A stretch of 64,000 nt of DNA, from contig JAIWND010000003.1 of NCBI GenBank assembly GCA_025330725.1, forward strand, positions 1,426,001 through 1,490,000. The letters run 5' to 3'. The DNA is from Chlamydoabsidia padenii (Eukaryota; Mucoromycota; Mucoromycetes; Mucorales; Cunninghamellaceae). Position numbers and translations under genes: made by a program. Under the pieces are notes generated by a model, which did no database searches, had not been told where the DNA came from, and was given only the letters and a program-made list of their open reading frames with translations. Shown here in pieces: positions 46,870 to 57,714 of this stretch; position 1 is the stretch's first letter; every line of letters begins with the position of its first letter.

Positions 46870-48330
46870 AGGATATTACAACCAGGGCAGACCCATCCCA
46901 CACATCATCGGCTACACCATTGTATTCTTCGAATTCCCGGCAAGCTTCTTCAAAAACATCACTGGTTTGGGAAACCATCATCGCAATCATTTGTCAAAGT
47001 ACGCCCTCACGGTAGGCCTTGTGTTCCGTTGCTGTTGGTGCTGTTGATCCACGCACGATGACCTTCACTTCCTTGACGATGTTTTCCCTCCAGGCTTTAA
47101 TATATGCCATTGGCAAATCACAATTTTCGTGTCATCATCAAACGCAGTCTTGATACCAGCGATTTCAGCATCCGAGCTGTCGATCATCACTTGACAAGGA
47201 GTGTAGCCATGGTCTTGTCGAAGCCACTGAATCCAGAATTACACAGAGTAAGAAGACGCATGGTTGATGACCATAAAATCAACGGGTTGCCCTTTACCAG
47301 TTTCAGATGATCGCACCACCAAGGTATAGAGATAGCAGAAGTTCCTTGGACTAGTGACGCAGGTCTTGTGTGTGGAGTCCAAGCATACAATCCTACCATC
47401 CTTTCGTAAACACTATACCCAAACAAAATAAAGAGTCAACAGTAATATACCACCTTGTTCCTTCGTCTTTTTTTTCCCATATACTTACGTTCATTTGCCA
47501 TTGAGAGCAGAAAGCAAAGGCAAACATCCCATCGTTCATCGTCTCCATATTCTTCGTAAAACAATAACCACCAGACTGGACGATCTTTTCCTTCCACATT
47601 ACCAAACTTTTCGCCAGATCAGTATCGAGTTGAGACTTGGATTTCATCGTCTTGTTCATCTGGTAATATACCGACTGATAGGTGAGACGCATTGATTCTT
47701 CGATATTCGCATTTTCACCCATTTCCATAATTAATGCCAGCTGATTGGCATCCTGGCGTAAGAGATGTTTAATGCTGATCCAGGTCATCTTGTTTTCAAT
47801 TAACTTCTGAAGAGCCAAACGAGCATCTCGACTTATGGGCGCTGAGGCCATGTCCTGGACGCTTCCGGATGTATGTCCAGTGTGTCCCCAATGGTATTCG
47901 ATAGTAGTTTCCGTGGAATTTCTTCGCGGATCAACATCTTCAAGTACGCTTCACATCCACAAGAAATCGGATCGTGAGAACGAGCAGAGCTGGTGGACGG
48001 TTTGAGCGCTCCAAATAGGTGGCAAAAATAAGTCTATAAAAAAGTATACATATTAGTTAGATGAATATATATTATACGGACACTAACTTCTCTATAACGT
48101 AGTGCATATTTTCGCTTCTTGATTGTTGGTTCGATAATTGCACCATGGTAAGGTGTTCCATCGTGATTGCCAAACCTTTGAAGGAATACAACATTAGCCT
48201 TGTGAGTAGATCCACTTGTTTTGTCGTATAAGGAGAAGTTGCACCTTTGTTCTTCTCTTTTACGGAAGGCATCGAAATCACGACGAGGCAGTAAACTTGG
48301 TGGGTTCTTCGCGTGTCGAGAGGACTTCAT
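46870..48330 (-). pseudogene. MULE-type transposase relic
   Basis: Mutator-like elements carry a DDE transposase with a FAR1-like N-terminus. From 48330: FLQRFGNHDGTPYHG, SCGCEAYLKMLI, the block MASAPISRDARLALQKLIE to FAFCSQWQMN (47851 to about 47480), then the catalytic-core start CLDSTHKTC (DDE Asp), MIDSSDAE, and CQWH near 47115, the C-x-x-H signature of the MULE domain, and QTSDVFEEACREFEEYNG. Breaks: an in-frame TAA after NHASSYSV at about 47240, a one-base frame change near 47095 and a further stop at about 47010. No terminal inverted repeats recognised. Sits next to the Fanzor relic, forming one repeat island. Confidence 0.72.
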
Positions 48331-49065
48331 GGAAAGATTCCACAGTACCGGTCGTGCGTCTATTCATTAAGTAAAGGCAGATTGGATAATTGACCTTTTT
48401 TTTATATATAAAAAAGAGGAAGTATGAAAGAAGAGGAAGAAAAGTTTTTTTTCCTTTCATCCTCGATGATTTAAAGCGGCAGGGCAAAAAGCCATAGGGT
48501 CAAGTCTCTCGGGATTCGAATCCTTCTACTCAAAATTAAAATTTACGCATTATCTTTGGTGGCGGGATGCGAAATGGCCTGAGCAGCAGGTTTCTTATTT
48601 TAGAAAAACGCCATGATTTCATCCATAAAAGTGGTTAACATACGACTCGGTAGAATTAGGCACATGGAGGATTGCCACCCTAAAGAGTGACACATGCCAC
48701 GTTGATGGATCATACAAAAAAGGCAACGAGGATCCCTGAACCCCGACTTTTTTCTCACTTGGTGCCTGTTCAGATCAGAAATGAATAAAAAGCTATCACT
48801 GAATTATTAGTTGATCAGGATTCTATTTGGTTTTGGAAAATAATAATAATAATAATAGAAAAGGAATGAATGTCATCCAATAACTATGGTGATTTCTGAA
48901 CATAATTTAGGATGGTGATTATTGATTAATTAGAGTAATGATATAACTTGATCATATCGCTTTACATGCGGGGATTGAATATTTTATTGGCGCGAGTCCT
49001 TTTTCTCACACATCCACTTGCTTTTTTCGTTCTTCTCTCTCTCTCTTCACTATTCGGTTTAAATC
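48331..49065. other. Intergenic, MAPKK promoter
   Basis: No gene. CGGGATTCGAA (48510-48520) and CGGGGATTGAA (48969-48979, about 87 bp from the MAPKK start) are motif variants. The first lies inside the palindrome GGATTCGAATCC and superficially looks like a tRNA T-loop, but no cloverleaf can be drawn. Confidence 0.5.
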
Positions 49066-50487
49066 ATGGCCATAAAATCACCTATACGAAAGAAACGCAA
49101 CTTTAAAAACTTGACTTTGGACGATTCACCTGTGGTGTTGACTTCACCGGAAGCAGAGTATGCGGCACTTTGTGAACAATTAGGGGATCTGGAAATTGGA
49201 TTGGAATTGCAACTGGACTTGCGTCCCGATGACTTGGTAACGTTGGATGAACTTGGTCGCGGTAATGGTGGGGCGGTTTATAAGGTCTTACATGAACGAA
49301 CAAGTACCATCATGGCTCGAAAGGTAAACCAAAAGAGGCAAGGTGTGGTATGGTTTTACTAGAGACTCTCTTGCTTTATAGATTATCCACGTGGAAGCCA
49401 ATATTAACATTCGAAAACAAATTATGCGGGAACTTCAATTTATGCACGATTGTAATTCGAAGCATATTGTCAGTTTTTATGGTGCGTTTATGAACGAAGG
49501 GGATATCTCGATCTGTATGGAATTCATGGAAGTCGGGTAAGAGATCTGGTGATGGATGATTTACCTCTCATATTCACCTTGTCTCTCCCTTTAATAGATC
49601 TCTGGATAATATATACAAGAAATTAGGTCCTATTCCTCTGGATGTACTCAAGAAGATTACTTTTGCAGTAAGTATGAATGAAATCAACCCTAGGTTACTC
49701 ATATAGCTGTATCTTTAGGTAGTTGATGGACTCAGTTATCTATATGATGAACATCGGATTGTACACAGAGGTAAAAATGCCCATTCCAACTAGTTTGTTA
49801 CTCACTTTTTTCTCATATGTAGATCTGAAACCTTCAAATATCCTGGTGAATTCTCAAGGTCGAATAAAACTATGTGATTTCGGTGTCTCAGGGCAATTGA
49901 TCAATTCCGTGGCAGATACCTTTGTTGGCACCAGCTCCTACATGAGCGTAAGTTGACTTTTTTTTTTTTTTTTTCAAGTGATTCCTTGAAAACTAAATGG
50001 TAACCCTTCACAATAGCCGGAACGAATCAAAGGATCACCCTACTCGGTCAAAAGTGATGTATGGTCTCTTGGTATCACTTTAATGGAATTAGCCATGGGT
50101 CGATTCCCATTCCCTCCTGATGGCGACACCTCTTTATCAATATTTGAAATGTTACAACACATTGTCAATGAACCTGTACCCACATTCCCTGATGATGATA
50201 TAAAATACCCTCCTCCTCTCGTCCATTTTGTCGGGCAATGGTAAATATGTATATAAATGTTGATTATAGATAAAAGACTTACTTTATTATATTGGTAGCT
50301 TGATCAAGGATGCCAATGCAAGAGCTACTCTAGGTGATTTAATGGTAATACATAAACACATGAGTGGAAGAATGATACTTATTTTTTATTTGCTCTTCGA
50401 TAGAACCTTGATTACCTCAAATCATCCAATCAAGATAAAGTCGAGTTAGAAAAATGGGCTCAAAATGTACTTGTTAGCATTAGATAG
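49066..50487 (+). CDS. MAP kinase kinase, Ste7/Byr1 type
   Basis: Dual-specificity kinase acting between a MAPKKK and a MAPK, by similarity in the mating/filamentation-type cascade. About nine exons. The N-terminus has a basic-hydrophobic MAPK docking site ([11 protein letters not shown], residues about 8-18). Kinase motifs: Gly loop [14 protein letters not shown] Lys in [28 protein letters not shown], and activation loop [18 protein letters not shown], where the Ser and Thr of SVADT are the sites normally phosphorylated. Then [20 protein letters not shown]. The C-terminus ends [11 protein letters not shown], stop TAG 50485-50487. Activation loop sequence resembles Ste7/Byr1/Fuz7 more than Pbs2 or Mkk1. 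Length about 350 residues. No disruption seen. Confidence 0.93.
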
Positions 50488-50721
50488 ACTCCCCCCTCTT
50501 TATACCTATACACACTATTCATACCTTACCACCATTCCCAGCCTACTCCTCTTTTTATTTTTATTCTATATTTGTATCAATAATAAACTTGTATGTACTG
50601 CATCATTAATGTAGTTGGATGTTTGAAATAAACGAAATGATTGTCTTGCCCATTCAAATGACAATGGTACCATATGATAAAAGAAGTTCTTTATTTACAT
50701 TTCATAAAAAGATATCAAATA

Positions 50722-50752
50722 ACACTACTACTACTACTACTACTACTACTAG
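50722..50752. repeat. ACT/AGT trinucleotide repeat 3' of the myotubularin gene
   Basis: Run of about ten CTA/ACT units just beyond the stop at 50790. Confidence 0.85.
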
Positions 50753-50789
50753 GATAATATATGTATATGTGGAGAGACTATTACTACAA

Positions 50790-52950
50790 CTATAAGGGTC
50801 CACCATTATCCATTCCTCCACCATCATCAGCATCAATTTGAGCAGTAACATAATGACTATTATGATATACGACAGTAGGTTCCATAAATTCTTCTTGATT
50901 CCGATTAAACAGACCACCCCAGTACCGCACTTTGTCTGCATCCGGGAATAACACCCCACCACCATCCACTATATCCAAATCCTTCTTGGGATCAAACACC
51001 TCGTTCATATACTTGTCGCTGTCCGAGTTGATATCGTCCCATAAACTGTATGTTTTCGATTGTGGATAATGATTGGTACGTTCGGCTTCACAATTAAACA
51101 AAAAGGTGCCGAATTGACAAGCATAAACATGGTAGTGAAGATCGATGAGGAGTCGTTCATTGAATTCAAATCGAGTAGGGAATTGTTGTACCAATTGATA
51201 GACACAGTCGAGGAATTGATGAAAGACAGGACTGGTTTCTTTTTGATAATAGTTGGATTTGTAAAACTTGTTTTGCATATCCTTTATGGTATTGGTTGCC
51301 GCATTGCCCCCCGTGTTGGCGAGGTTGACAAAGTATTTTTCGTTTGACAGGTGACCACAGCGATCAGCAAATTTGTGTCCAAATGAGACCCAGTCTTTTT
51401 CGATCAGGACCTGGAAACCGCGGAGGGTGCGATAGTAAGGGTCCAAACAGAGTTCACTTGTTGATACCAGTTGTGCCGTTCTATCCCATCCATCCGAGCA
51501 ATGTACCAAGACGTGTGAGTTGTAAACATGAATGTTCTTGACTATTGCACATGTGCCTTCCATCAGAGTCCCAATATGTTTCAACCAATTGGATCGTTGA
51601 AGTGCTGTTCGATTGATTTGTCCATTAGTATCCGTACCTTGCATGGCTATATATATATATATATATATATAACATGGGTTAATCAAATGATAGTGTTTTT
51701 CCCCTTCCATCCATCCTTAGTTACCTTCACTCATCTTTGCTAAACTATCCCGCATCACGTGAATGTTATCGACGGCAATATAGATCTTTTTACAATTTCG
51801 ATAATTGTCCATGTTTTCTGTTCCAGCACCACGAGCAACATTTCCCATCGCATTAGCCATTGGTCTTGCATCCACAATCATATTAGCCGCCGTTGATCCA
51901 TACACAATTTGACCATTAGGAGCAGCTGGTACATTTGAAGCAAAGATTGCTTCAATCAATTTTTCATCTTGAATAGATCTGGCTTGTTTAAATCCTACCA
52001 TAGGTTGGCTACTGCGAGTAATGGTTGCCTATAATAAAGACATTAGTATCAATCATCCCTCCAGTTATATCTTGCATTTACCATATTATGCCAATGGAGA
52101 TAAGACAATGCTGGAATTCTGGCTTTGCTTCGATACTTGGCTGCATAGTTTAACACATTGTCACTGATCTTTGTCGGTACCACCAATGTTCGAGGGTAAG
52201 TTGGAGAATACTATTGAATAATATCAAGATGATGATGAGTATATCATTCCAATTAAAAGTATCCTTCTGTATATACCGAGTAATCACGATTAATAGTTGA
52301 GAATCGCCAGGCATCAGTCTTAATGCCTACTCCCATTCTTGCATATTCTTCAAGAGGATCATAGATTTTCCACCCGTCCTTGGCAGTAAATGGTGTGAAA
52401 GGTTGATAACTATAAGCATATAGTTGTTCTGTCGAATCTATTCATAATAATAAAGTTTGTTAGTCCATTTTACAACCCAATTTTTTTAAAAAAAAAAAAA
52501 GATACTTACTGATACAAGTTAATTTCTGTATACTGTCAAATACATCTTGTGCTTCACCATCTTTAAGCATAGCTAGAGTCACAATTAAGAAATCGCGGCA
52601 TCTAATCGTCAAAGGGTGTCGACCAGATTGTAAAGAAGGCGGTCTACGTTCCACAGTATGAATAATAGGATAAGGTATCTAGTAAAAGATATAAGATTAG
52701 TCCAAGTCCAAAGTCTTTTGTTGCTGCCTATATATATAATAGTCTTACCCATAGTTCACCTTCGGCATGATTGAATATCAGGTTGTGTACAGTAAGATGA
52801 AGAGTTCCATCAAAGATTTGTTGTCCTTTTTCTAACTGGACGTCGCTAACCTTGAATAGACAGAGGGATATCAATAGTCATGGTTCATCTTTATCGTTTC
52901 CGTAAAGTTACCTGGGTTATCTTTAACAAGTCGATACGGCTTTGAGGCAT
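50790..52950 (-). CDS. Myotubularin-family phosphoinositide 3-phosphatase
   Basis: Removes the 3-phosphate from PI3P and PI(3,5)P2 on endosomes. Start ATG 52948-52950 (MPQSRIDLLK). The N-terminus forms a PH-GRAM domain (QIFDGTLHLTVHNLIF, then RPPSLQSGRHPLTIRCRDF). The core includes RTLVVPTKISDNVL, YLHWHNMATITRSSQP and the active site VHCSDGWDRTAQL, i.e. C-x5-R with the Asp-Gly-Trp-Asp typical of active myotubularins, so the protein should be catalytic. Then GFQVLIEKDWVSFGHKF and DRCGH. The C-terminus is short and acidic (DADDGGGMDNGG); no FYVE domain seen, as in yeast Ymr1. About ten exons; a TA microsatellite (51650-51671) in one intron. CGGGATTTGAAAT lies about 240 bp upstream. Confidence 0.93.
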
Positions 52951-53190
52951 CAAGGTGAGAGCAACGGTAAGAGTGGAGTATGGTATAAAAAAAGTAAAGA
53001 GTGACTAATGAGGGTTCACTTTGTAGGAGAGTAAAAAGTAAGGACGAGTATACAAGACGTAATGAAGTGGAATGTACAATAATATAGAAAAAAAGGGGGA
53101 GGGAGGGAATAAGTATATATAAAACGGTGAGAAAGGGTGTGAAGTAAAGGAAAAGAGAGAGGAGATCAATTGAATTTTTTTTTCCTCTGG

Positions 53191-53203
53191 CGGGATTTGA
53201 AAT
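53191..53203. promoter_or_regulatory. Recurrent promoter motif CGGGATTTGAAAT
   Basis: Full reverse-complement form with a preceding GG, about 240 bp upstream of the myotubularin gene. Confidence 0.5.
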
Positions 53204-53279
53204 CCACGGGCCACGTGCACCTGCTGTCTCCACATTTTGCCTCAAAGACTGGTGACAAGATTAGAGAGTGACATTTCCT

Positions 53280-54026
53280 ATTGACTAGATACAAGGAGCG
53301 GTACGTAGTGATGAAAGAAAGTCTGATAAAGCTTGGCCATGGCTTTCATCATGATATTCAAAAAAAAGATACACAGATCGTTGTGGGAGAGAAAAGAAAA
53401 CGTGCATTATCTTTGCATTCTCTATCAGCATTTAGTTACTGCCATTACTTCGGCCATTCAATTTTCTCATCAACTTCATTGATGCTAATCCCTCTGCTAC
53501 TGTTGTTGAAGTGACTGAGCATTTATTGAAGCGATTTCAAGATCTTAAAGTCTCACGCAGCACTGTTAATAACTTTATGAGACGTGAATGCAACCTTTCG
53601 TTGAAGAAGGCTGATTTTCATTCTGTCGAAAGAAATAGTCAAGCAAAGCTTGGAGAGAGATATGATTGGGTTCGTAAATGGGAAAACACGGATATGAACT
53701 TTTTGACAAACTGCGGGTTTCTTGACGAGTCTGCTTTTGATATCAATATGAAACGCTCCAGGGCTTGGTCTAAAAAAGGTACGCGTGCCATTGTTACTAG
53801 GCCTACTACAAGAGCGAACACAACGTCTATATTGGGCGCTATTTCTGCTGCAGGTTTGATTGCAGTCGGCGTAAAAAAAACCAAGACCTGCTAAGAAGAG
53901 AAAGGCTAATGGATATATAAGCTCAGGGACCGTAACAGGCCATTACATTAGTTTCTTAAAAACGACTCTGGATGAAATGGATAAATACCCACATATAAAA
54001 GGTCATTATATAGTGATGGATAATGC
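53280..54026 (+). pseudogene. Tc1-like (DDE_3) transposase relic
   Basis: Matches IS630/Tc1-type transposases common in early fungi: FINFIDANPSATVVEVTEHL, SRSTVNNFMRRECNLSLKKA, LGERYDWVRKWENTDMNF, FLDESAFDINMKRSRAWSKK (first catalytic Asp), TTSILGAISAAGLI and, after a frame change near 53878, KANGYISSGTVTGHYISFLK and HYIVMDNAHV (second catalytic Asp). The expected continuation of MDNA, toward a RGY/YLPPYSPxLNPIE segment with the last acidic residue, is missing; the sequence passes directly into the 12-bp minisatellite at 54031. A frame change near 53445-53510 also separates the N-terminal helix-turn-helix part. Non-functional. Confidence 0.82.
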
Positions 54027-54029
54027 ACA

Positions 54030-54312
54030 TGTTAACCAAAATGTTAACCAAAATGTTAACCAAAATGTTAACCAAAATGTTAACCACCAAAATGTTAACC
54101 AAAATGTTAACCAAAATGTTAACCACCAAAATGTTAACGACCATTAACATTTTGGTTAACATTTTGGTTAACATTTTGGTTAACATTTTGGTGGTTAACA
54201 TTTTGGTTAACATTTTGGTTAACATTTTGGTGGTTAACATTTTGGTTAACATTTTGGTTAACATGTTGGTTAACATTTTGGTTAACATGTTGGTTAACAT
54301 GTTGGTTAACAT
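54030..54312. repeat. Palindromic 12-bp minisatellite (GTTAACCAAAAT)
   Basis: About nine units of GTTAACCAAAAT run from 54031 to about 54138, then the orientation flips (units ATTTTGGTTAAC) from about 54146 to 54312. A few units carry an extra CCA (GTTAACCACCAAAAT) or a G for T. The two arms can pair into a long hairpin. Every unit contains the palindrome GTTAAC. Because the unit is 12 bp, both strands stay open in one frame, giving artefactual repeat proteins. Confidence 0.92.
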
Positions 54313-54323
54313 TTTTAAGCGTC

Positions 54324-54326
<3 letters not shown>

Positions 54327-54380
<54 letters not shown>
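54327..54380. repeat. poly-T tract (about 54 nt)
   Basis: Immediately follows the minisatellite. Length may be imprecise. Confidence 0.9.
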
Positions 54381-54382
<2 letters not shown>

Positions 54383-54759
54383 TTACCTGATGACTCCATA
54401 ATGAAATCGGTAAGATGAAATGGAATAATCGGTAAGGTGAAATGAGAAATCTTATTGGTTTTGATTGGCTGACGACTTCGATTCTGACTGTCCCGCGACA
54501 TTGCTTGTTGGAATCACTGTACAGGTACCACCTTCATGAATGATAAAGTAATGTGCTCCACCATCAATCAGTTTTATCCCTCATATCAAACCCACCGACA
54601 TTATTCCCTACATTAGACCAAACAAATAAAAATAGATCATATTAATGTTTAAAAATCGATTTCCAACCAATGCATTTTTCCTTTATTAAAACAAGTTTAC
54701 ACAAAAGTATACAAAAATAACATGATGGAAGGTGATAGGTAGACTACAAACTAAATAAC
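54381..54759. other. Spacer between transposon relic and RPL7
   Basis: No gene. Contains the short imperfect repeat ATGAAATCGGTAAGATGAAA/TGGAATAATCGGTAAGGTGA near 54400-54440. 3' flank of RPL7 on the right. Confidence 0.5.
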
Positions 54760-55888
54760 CTAGTTCATGGATTGGACCAAGTTGTTGATAAAGTGTTCAC
54801 GGTCACCAGCAGCACCACCTTGGATAAAGTGGTTGAACTTGCGCTTGGGCCACATGTTGTTGGGGTTGGAGAGCTTGAAGGGCCACAAAAAGTTGTTGGC
54901 TTCACGGAAGTGAGGACCGACGGTGGCAATTTCGTGGATCAAGTCTTCAACACAGATGATGTTGTACTTGCCCAAAGCCTTTTCGATGATGGCATTGTCG
55001 TTAAGAGGGATACGTTGCTTGTTGACCTTGGCATGTCCACGCTTGTAGATCAATTCACGGATGGTCTTGAGGTTGGGTTCACCATAGGTAACGTAGGGTT
55101 CAACCAATTGGAGCATTTCAGCGGTAGCCTTGTTGAGACGGACAAAGACACCGTTGTTGATTTGCAAGAGACGCAACAATTGGAGGACCTTGCGAGGCTT
55201 GGGAGCAATGTTGTTGATACCACGGATACGGACAACGAACACCAACTTGGGTTGAGCTTCAACAAAGTAGTTACCGTTGGACTTGGCTTGACGACGGAGA
55301 CGGATTTGGTTACGTTCGTTAGCTTGGTATTCCTTGTAGTACTTGGCAGCACGGTTGAAAATTTCACGACGCTTTTGGACCTTGGCCTAATGAATAAAAA
55401 GAAAGAGTGAGTTCACACAAAAAAAAAGTTTCTCTTTTTTTTCGTTGTTATCTGTCAGCTGTATTATCATTATCAGACCCGAAAGATGGTTAACGTATTG
55501 ACAGCATCGCGTGCAAGCTAGTCAAAAGTAATGGGTTTCCCCAATTCATCATATATTGATATACAGCCGACCCTTCCCCTTTTCTTTTTTTTTTTTTTTT
55601 TTTACCTTGCGAAGTTCAGCCTTCTTGGCAGCAACATCAGCAGCAGACTTGGCATCAGCGTTTTGCTTCTTCAAGAGAGTTTCAGGGACGAGAACGTCGT
55701 TGGCGGCGGGAACGTTGCTATTATATGATTAAAAAAAAAAGTGTGTGTGAGTTTAAGCAATTAAATGATCCTTAAAGCATATATCAAGAAGCTAAAAGTC
55801 GGTAGCACCCACTGCGTTCTCTTGAAAGAAAGAAGAAACGCAGACGAGAGGCTACTACAAGATAAACGAATACTTACAAAGCGACCAT
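54760..55888 (-). CDS. RPL7: 60S ribosomal protein uL30 (RPL7)
   Basis: Large-subunit ribosomal protein. Start ATG 55886-55888 in a first coding exon of 11 bases (MVAF, with Phe completed after the intron), an intron of about 170 bp, exon 2 ([20 protein letters not shown] to LRK), a second intron of about 220 bp, and the main exon with [76 protein letters not shown] and [20 protein letters not shown]. Stop TAG 54760-54762. Length about 246 residues, normal. Codon use is strongly biased toward C-ending or preferred codons, as expected of a highly expressed gene. TTTCAAATCCCG lies about 135 bp upstream. Intron 1 contains a strong hairpin. The 3' UTR is AT-rich. Confidence 0.96.
55801..55858 (-). 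ncRNA. Hairpin in RPL7 intron 1 (possible intronic snoRNA or splicing structure)
   Basis: On either strand ACTGCGTTCTCTT can pair with AAGAAACGCAG across a loop of about nine bases, and the flanks GGTAGC and GCTACT extend the stem after an internal bulge. Ribosomal-protein introns often host snoRNAs; the hairpin-with-bulge would suit an H/ACA arm, but no H box or ACA tail was established. Confidence 0.3.
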
Positions 55889-56020
55889 AGTTGCACCGAT
55901 GGAAATAATAAAGGAGAGAGAAAGAAAAGAGGAAGAGAAGAGAATTGAAGCCGAAAAGATTTAATCCTTTCCTCTGAAAATTTTTTCGAGCCCCACCTGG
56001 AGGGCCTTGTGGCTTTGATT

Positions 56021-56032
56021 TTTCAAATCCCG
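56021..56032. promoter_or_regulatory. Recurrent promoter motif TTTCAAATCCCG
   Basis: Exact form, about 135 bp upstream of RPL7. Confidence 0.55.
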
Positions 56033-56355
56033 AAAATCTACATGCGCATATTTTACAAGATCAAAGTTGAGCGACTGTCTCTACATGCCTGACTGCCGAA
56101 AGATACTGTACACAAGGATATTCTTTGATCCTACATTTACTTTATTCCATGTACACTATCGGACATGATTTCCTTTTATTGTAAATTTATCTGACTCTAT
56201 TAGTATAGATAGTAAAATGAGCAACAAGTAATAAGTAGGGGGCGAGAGAGAAGTCATACAATTTGTACATTACAATCATTAAAAAAGATATCCTTTATTC
56301 ATTTGACATCTGTCAAAAAAAAACCCCCCGCTTCAGGCAGTTCATAAACTAAATT
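56033..56355. other. Intergenic, no gene seen
   Basis: AT-rich; 3' flank of the small charged protein on its right and upstream flank of RPL7 on its left. Confidence 0.5.
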
Positions 56356-56721
56356 CTAATGATTCAAGTCTCGAGGTTGATAAGCGCCAGGATTTGTACG
56401 ATTATGAACATTGGAACCAGCATTGTTAGAAATGTTTATATTTCTTGAAGCATGCTGGGTACGCATGGCATTTTCTTGTCGGGTCTGTTCTTGTCTTCTC
56501 TTGTCTGATTCTTCCTCTTGTCTTTCTTCTTCTTCTTCTTCATCCAAACCTTGGCGATGAGAGTGAGACTCTTGTGTCAAGGAAGCACGACGGGGTGCAC
56601 CTACTCGCATGCCACCCACCATTTCTATTGGCCCGAAAAAAAAAAAGGTCAATTGTTTCGTATGTTACATAGGCAAATTCTTACGTGCAGGAGCTCGATT
56701 CATGTTGACGCTTTCAGGCAT
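56356..56721 (-). CDS. Small charged protein, unknown
   Basis: Two exons: ATG 56719-56721 (MPESVNMNRAPA), one intron of about 60 bp, then MVGGMRVGAPRRASLTQES followed by a Glu/Arg-rich stretch (56500-56545, GAA/GAG repeats) and an Asn-rich C-terminus ending QPRDLNH. About 105 residues, entirely hydrophilic and probably disordered. RRASL is a PKA-type site. No family recognised; the size and composition resemble small stress or cell-cycle regulators but nothing specific can be claimed. ATCAAACCCCG lies about 250 bp upstream, halfway to the secreted-protein gene on the other strand. Confidence 0.6.
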
Positions 56722-57231
56722 TGTATGTATATATAATATTTCTTGCTTGAAGAAAAGAAAATGAAAGGTGGGACACAAAAAAGATCTCTATTTATCATTT
56801 TGTCGGAAATCGTAAATTGAATGGGTATGTTTCTGCCTAGATCCATCTTTTGTTTTATAAAGGAAGGTGACCATGAGTGACATGGGTTATGATATGATGT
56901 TCGCATTAATGACAAGGGTTAGAAAGAGTCTGTCTGCTCCACTATCCGACATTCATGCATGAAAACTTAAATATCAAACCCCGATTTCTATTTTTGGAAC
57001 ATTCGTCTTTCCAAACACTTTGGTAATACCTGGGTAAGTCATGTGTTGTCTGATGATGATAGAACTAAAAAGACAATCGGCGGTTTAGTTTGGGAGGATC
57101 ATGATCATACATACTCGACATGAAAAAGTCCCCGAATATGATATGTTAATATTAAGAACATTCAATAGCATTAACTATTTAAGATCTCTTTGGATCTTTG
57201 CATTTTTTTCTTGTTCATCGATTTTTCAAAA
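56722..57231. promoter_or_regulatory. Shared divergent promoter region
   Basis: Between starts at 56721 (-) and 57232 (+), about 510 bp, with a single motif variant ATCAAACCCCG (56973-56983) near the midpoint. No gene inside. Confidence 0.45.
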
Positions 57232-57714
57232 ATGAAATTCAACTTCCTCCTTGCTTCTGCTATGGCCCTGTGCTTCTACCAGACTACAGCCGAAAGTCCA
57301 TTGGGCGAAGCTGACTTGATCGAAAGTCTCGGTTGGGGCAAAACCGAATCCCAGGCATTGACCCAATTCCTTGCTTCTGTCGATCAACTAGGAGAGCTAG
57401 TACAAGAACAAGAACAAGGCGATAACAACACAACTGCCCTGGTGAATGAATTCCGAGGTCATGCTCAGGAACTGATGGCTCATGCGGTGTATGAATACCT
57501 TCAGCTCGCCAATAATCCCCGAGTTCTCTCTCGATTGTCTTCAGAGGAAGGTTTGGTGATGAATTTCCTCGATACCCTCAACAAACTCATATCCAAAGTC
57601 AGAGCTCCTGGCAAACCCCTAAGTGATATCTTGAAAATATTTAATAACATCAAAAAGGCGTTTGAGAATCCTTTCTTTCCTATGGATCCTTCTGCTGGAG
57701 GAGTAGACTTTTGA
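57232..57714 (+). CDS. Small secreted protein 1
   Basis: Single exon, 160 residues. Start chosen at MKFNFLLASAMALC because it gives a clear signal peptide (cleavage probably after TTA, before ESPLGE). The mature part is mostly helical, acidic and cysteine-free (LTQFLASVDQLGELVQEQEQ; NFLDTLNKLISKV), one N-glycosylation site NNT. No known family. First of four small secreted proteins in 4 kb; the next three are on the opposite strand. Their mature parts share helix-rich, Cys-poor character but no obvious sequence identity. Confidence 0.75.
   Translation: MKFNFLLASAMALCFYQTTAESPLGEADLIESLGWGKTESQALTQFLASVDQLGELVQEQEQGDNNTTALVNEFRGHAQELMAHAVYEYLQLANNPRVLSRLSSEEGLVMNFLDTLNKLISKVRAPGKPLSDILKIFNNIKKAFENPFFPMDPSAGGVDF

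Noticed and set aside
48505..48530. GGGATTCGAATCC resembling a tRNA T-loop
   Set aside because: No acceptor, D-arm or anticodon arm can be drawn around it on either strand; it is a palindromic variant of the recurrent promoter motif.
54023..54501. Two long open frames encoding MLTKMLT-type repeats
   Set aside because: Artefacts of the 12-bp minisatellite, whose unit keeps both strands open, plus poly-T.
54772..55410. 212-residue open frame opposite RPL7
   Set aside because: Antisense shadow caused by the biased codon use of RPL7.
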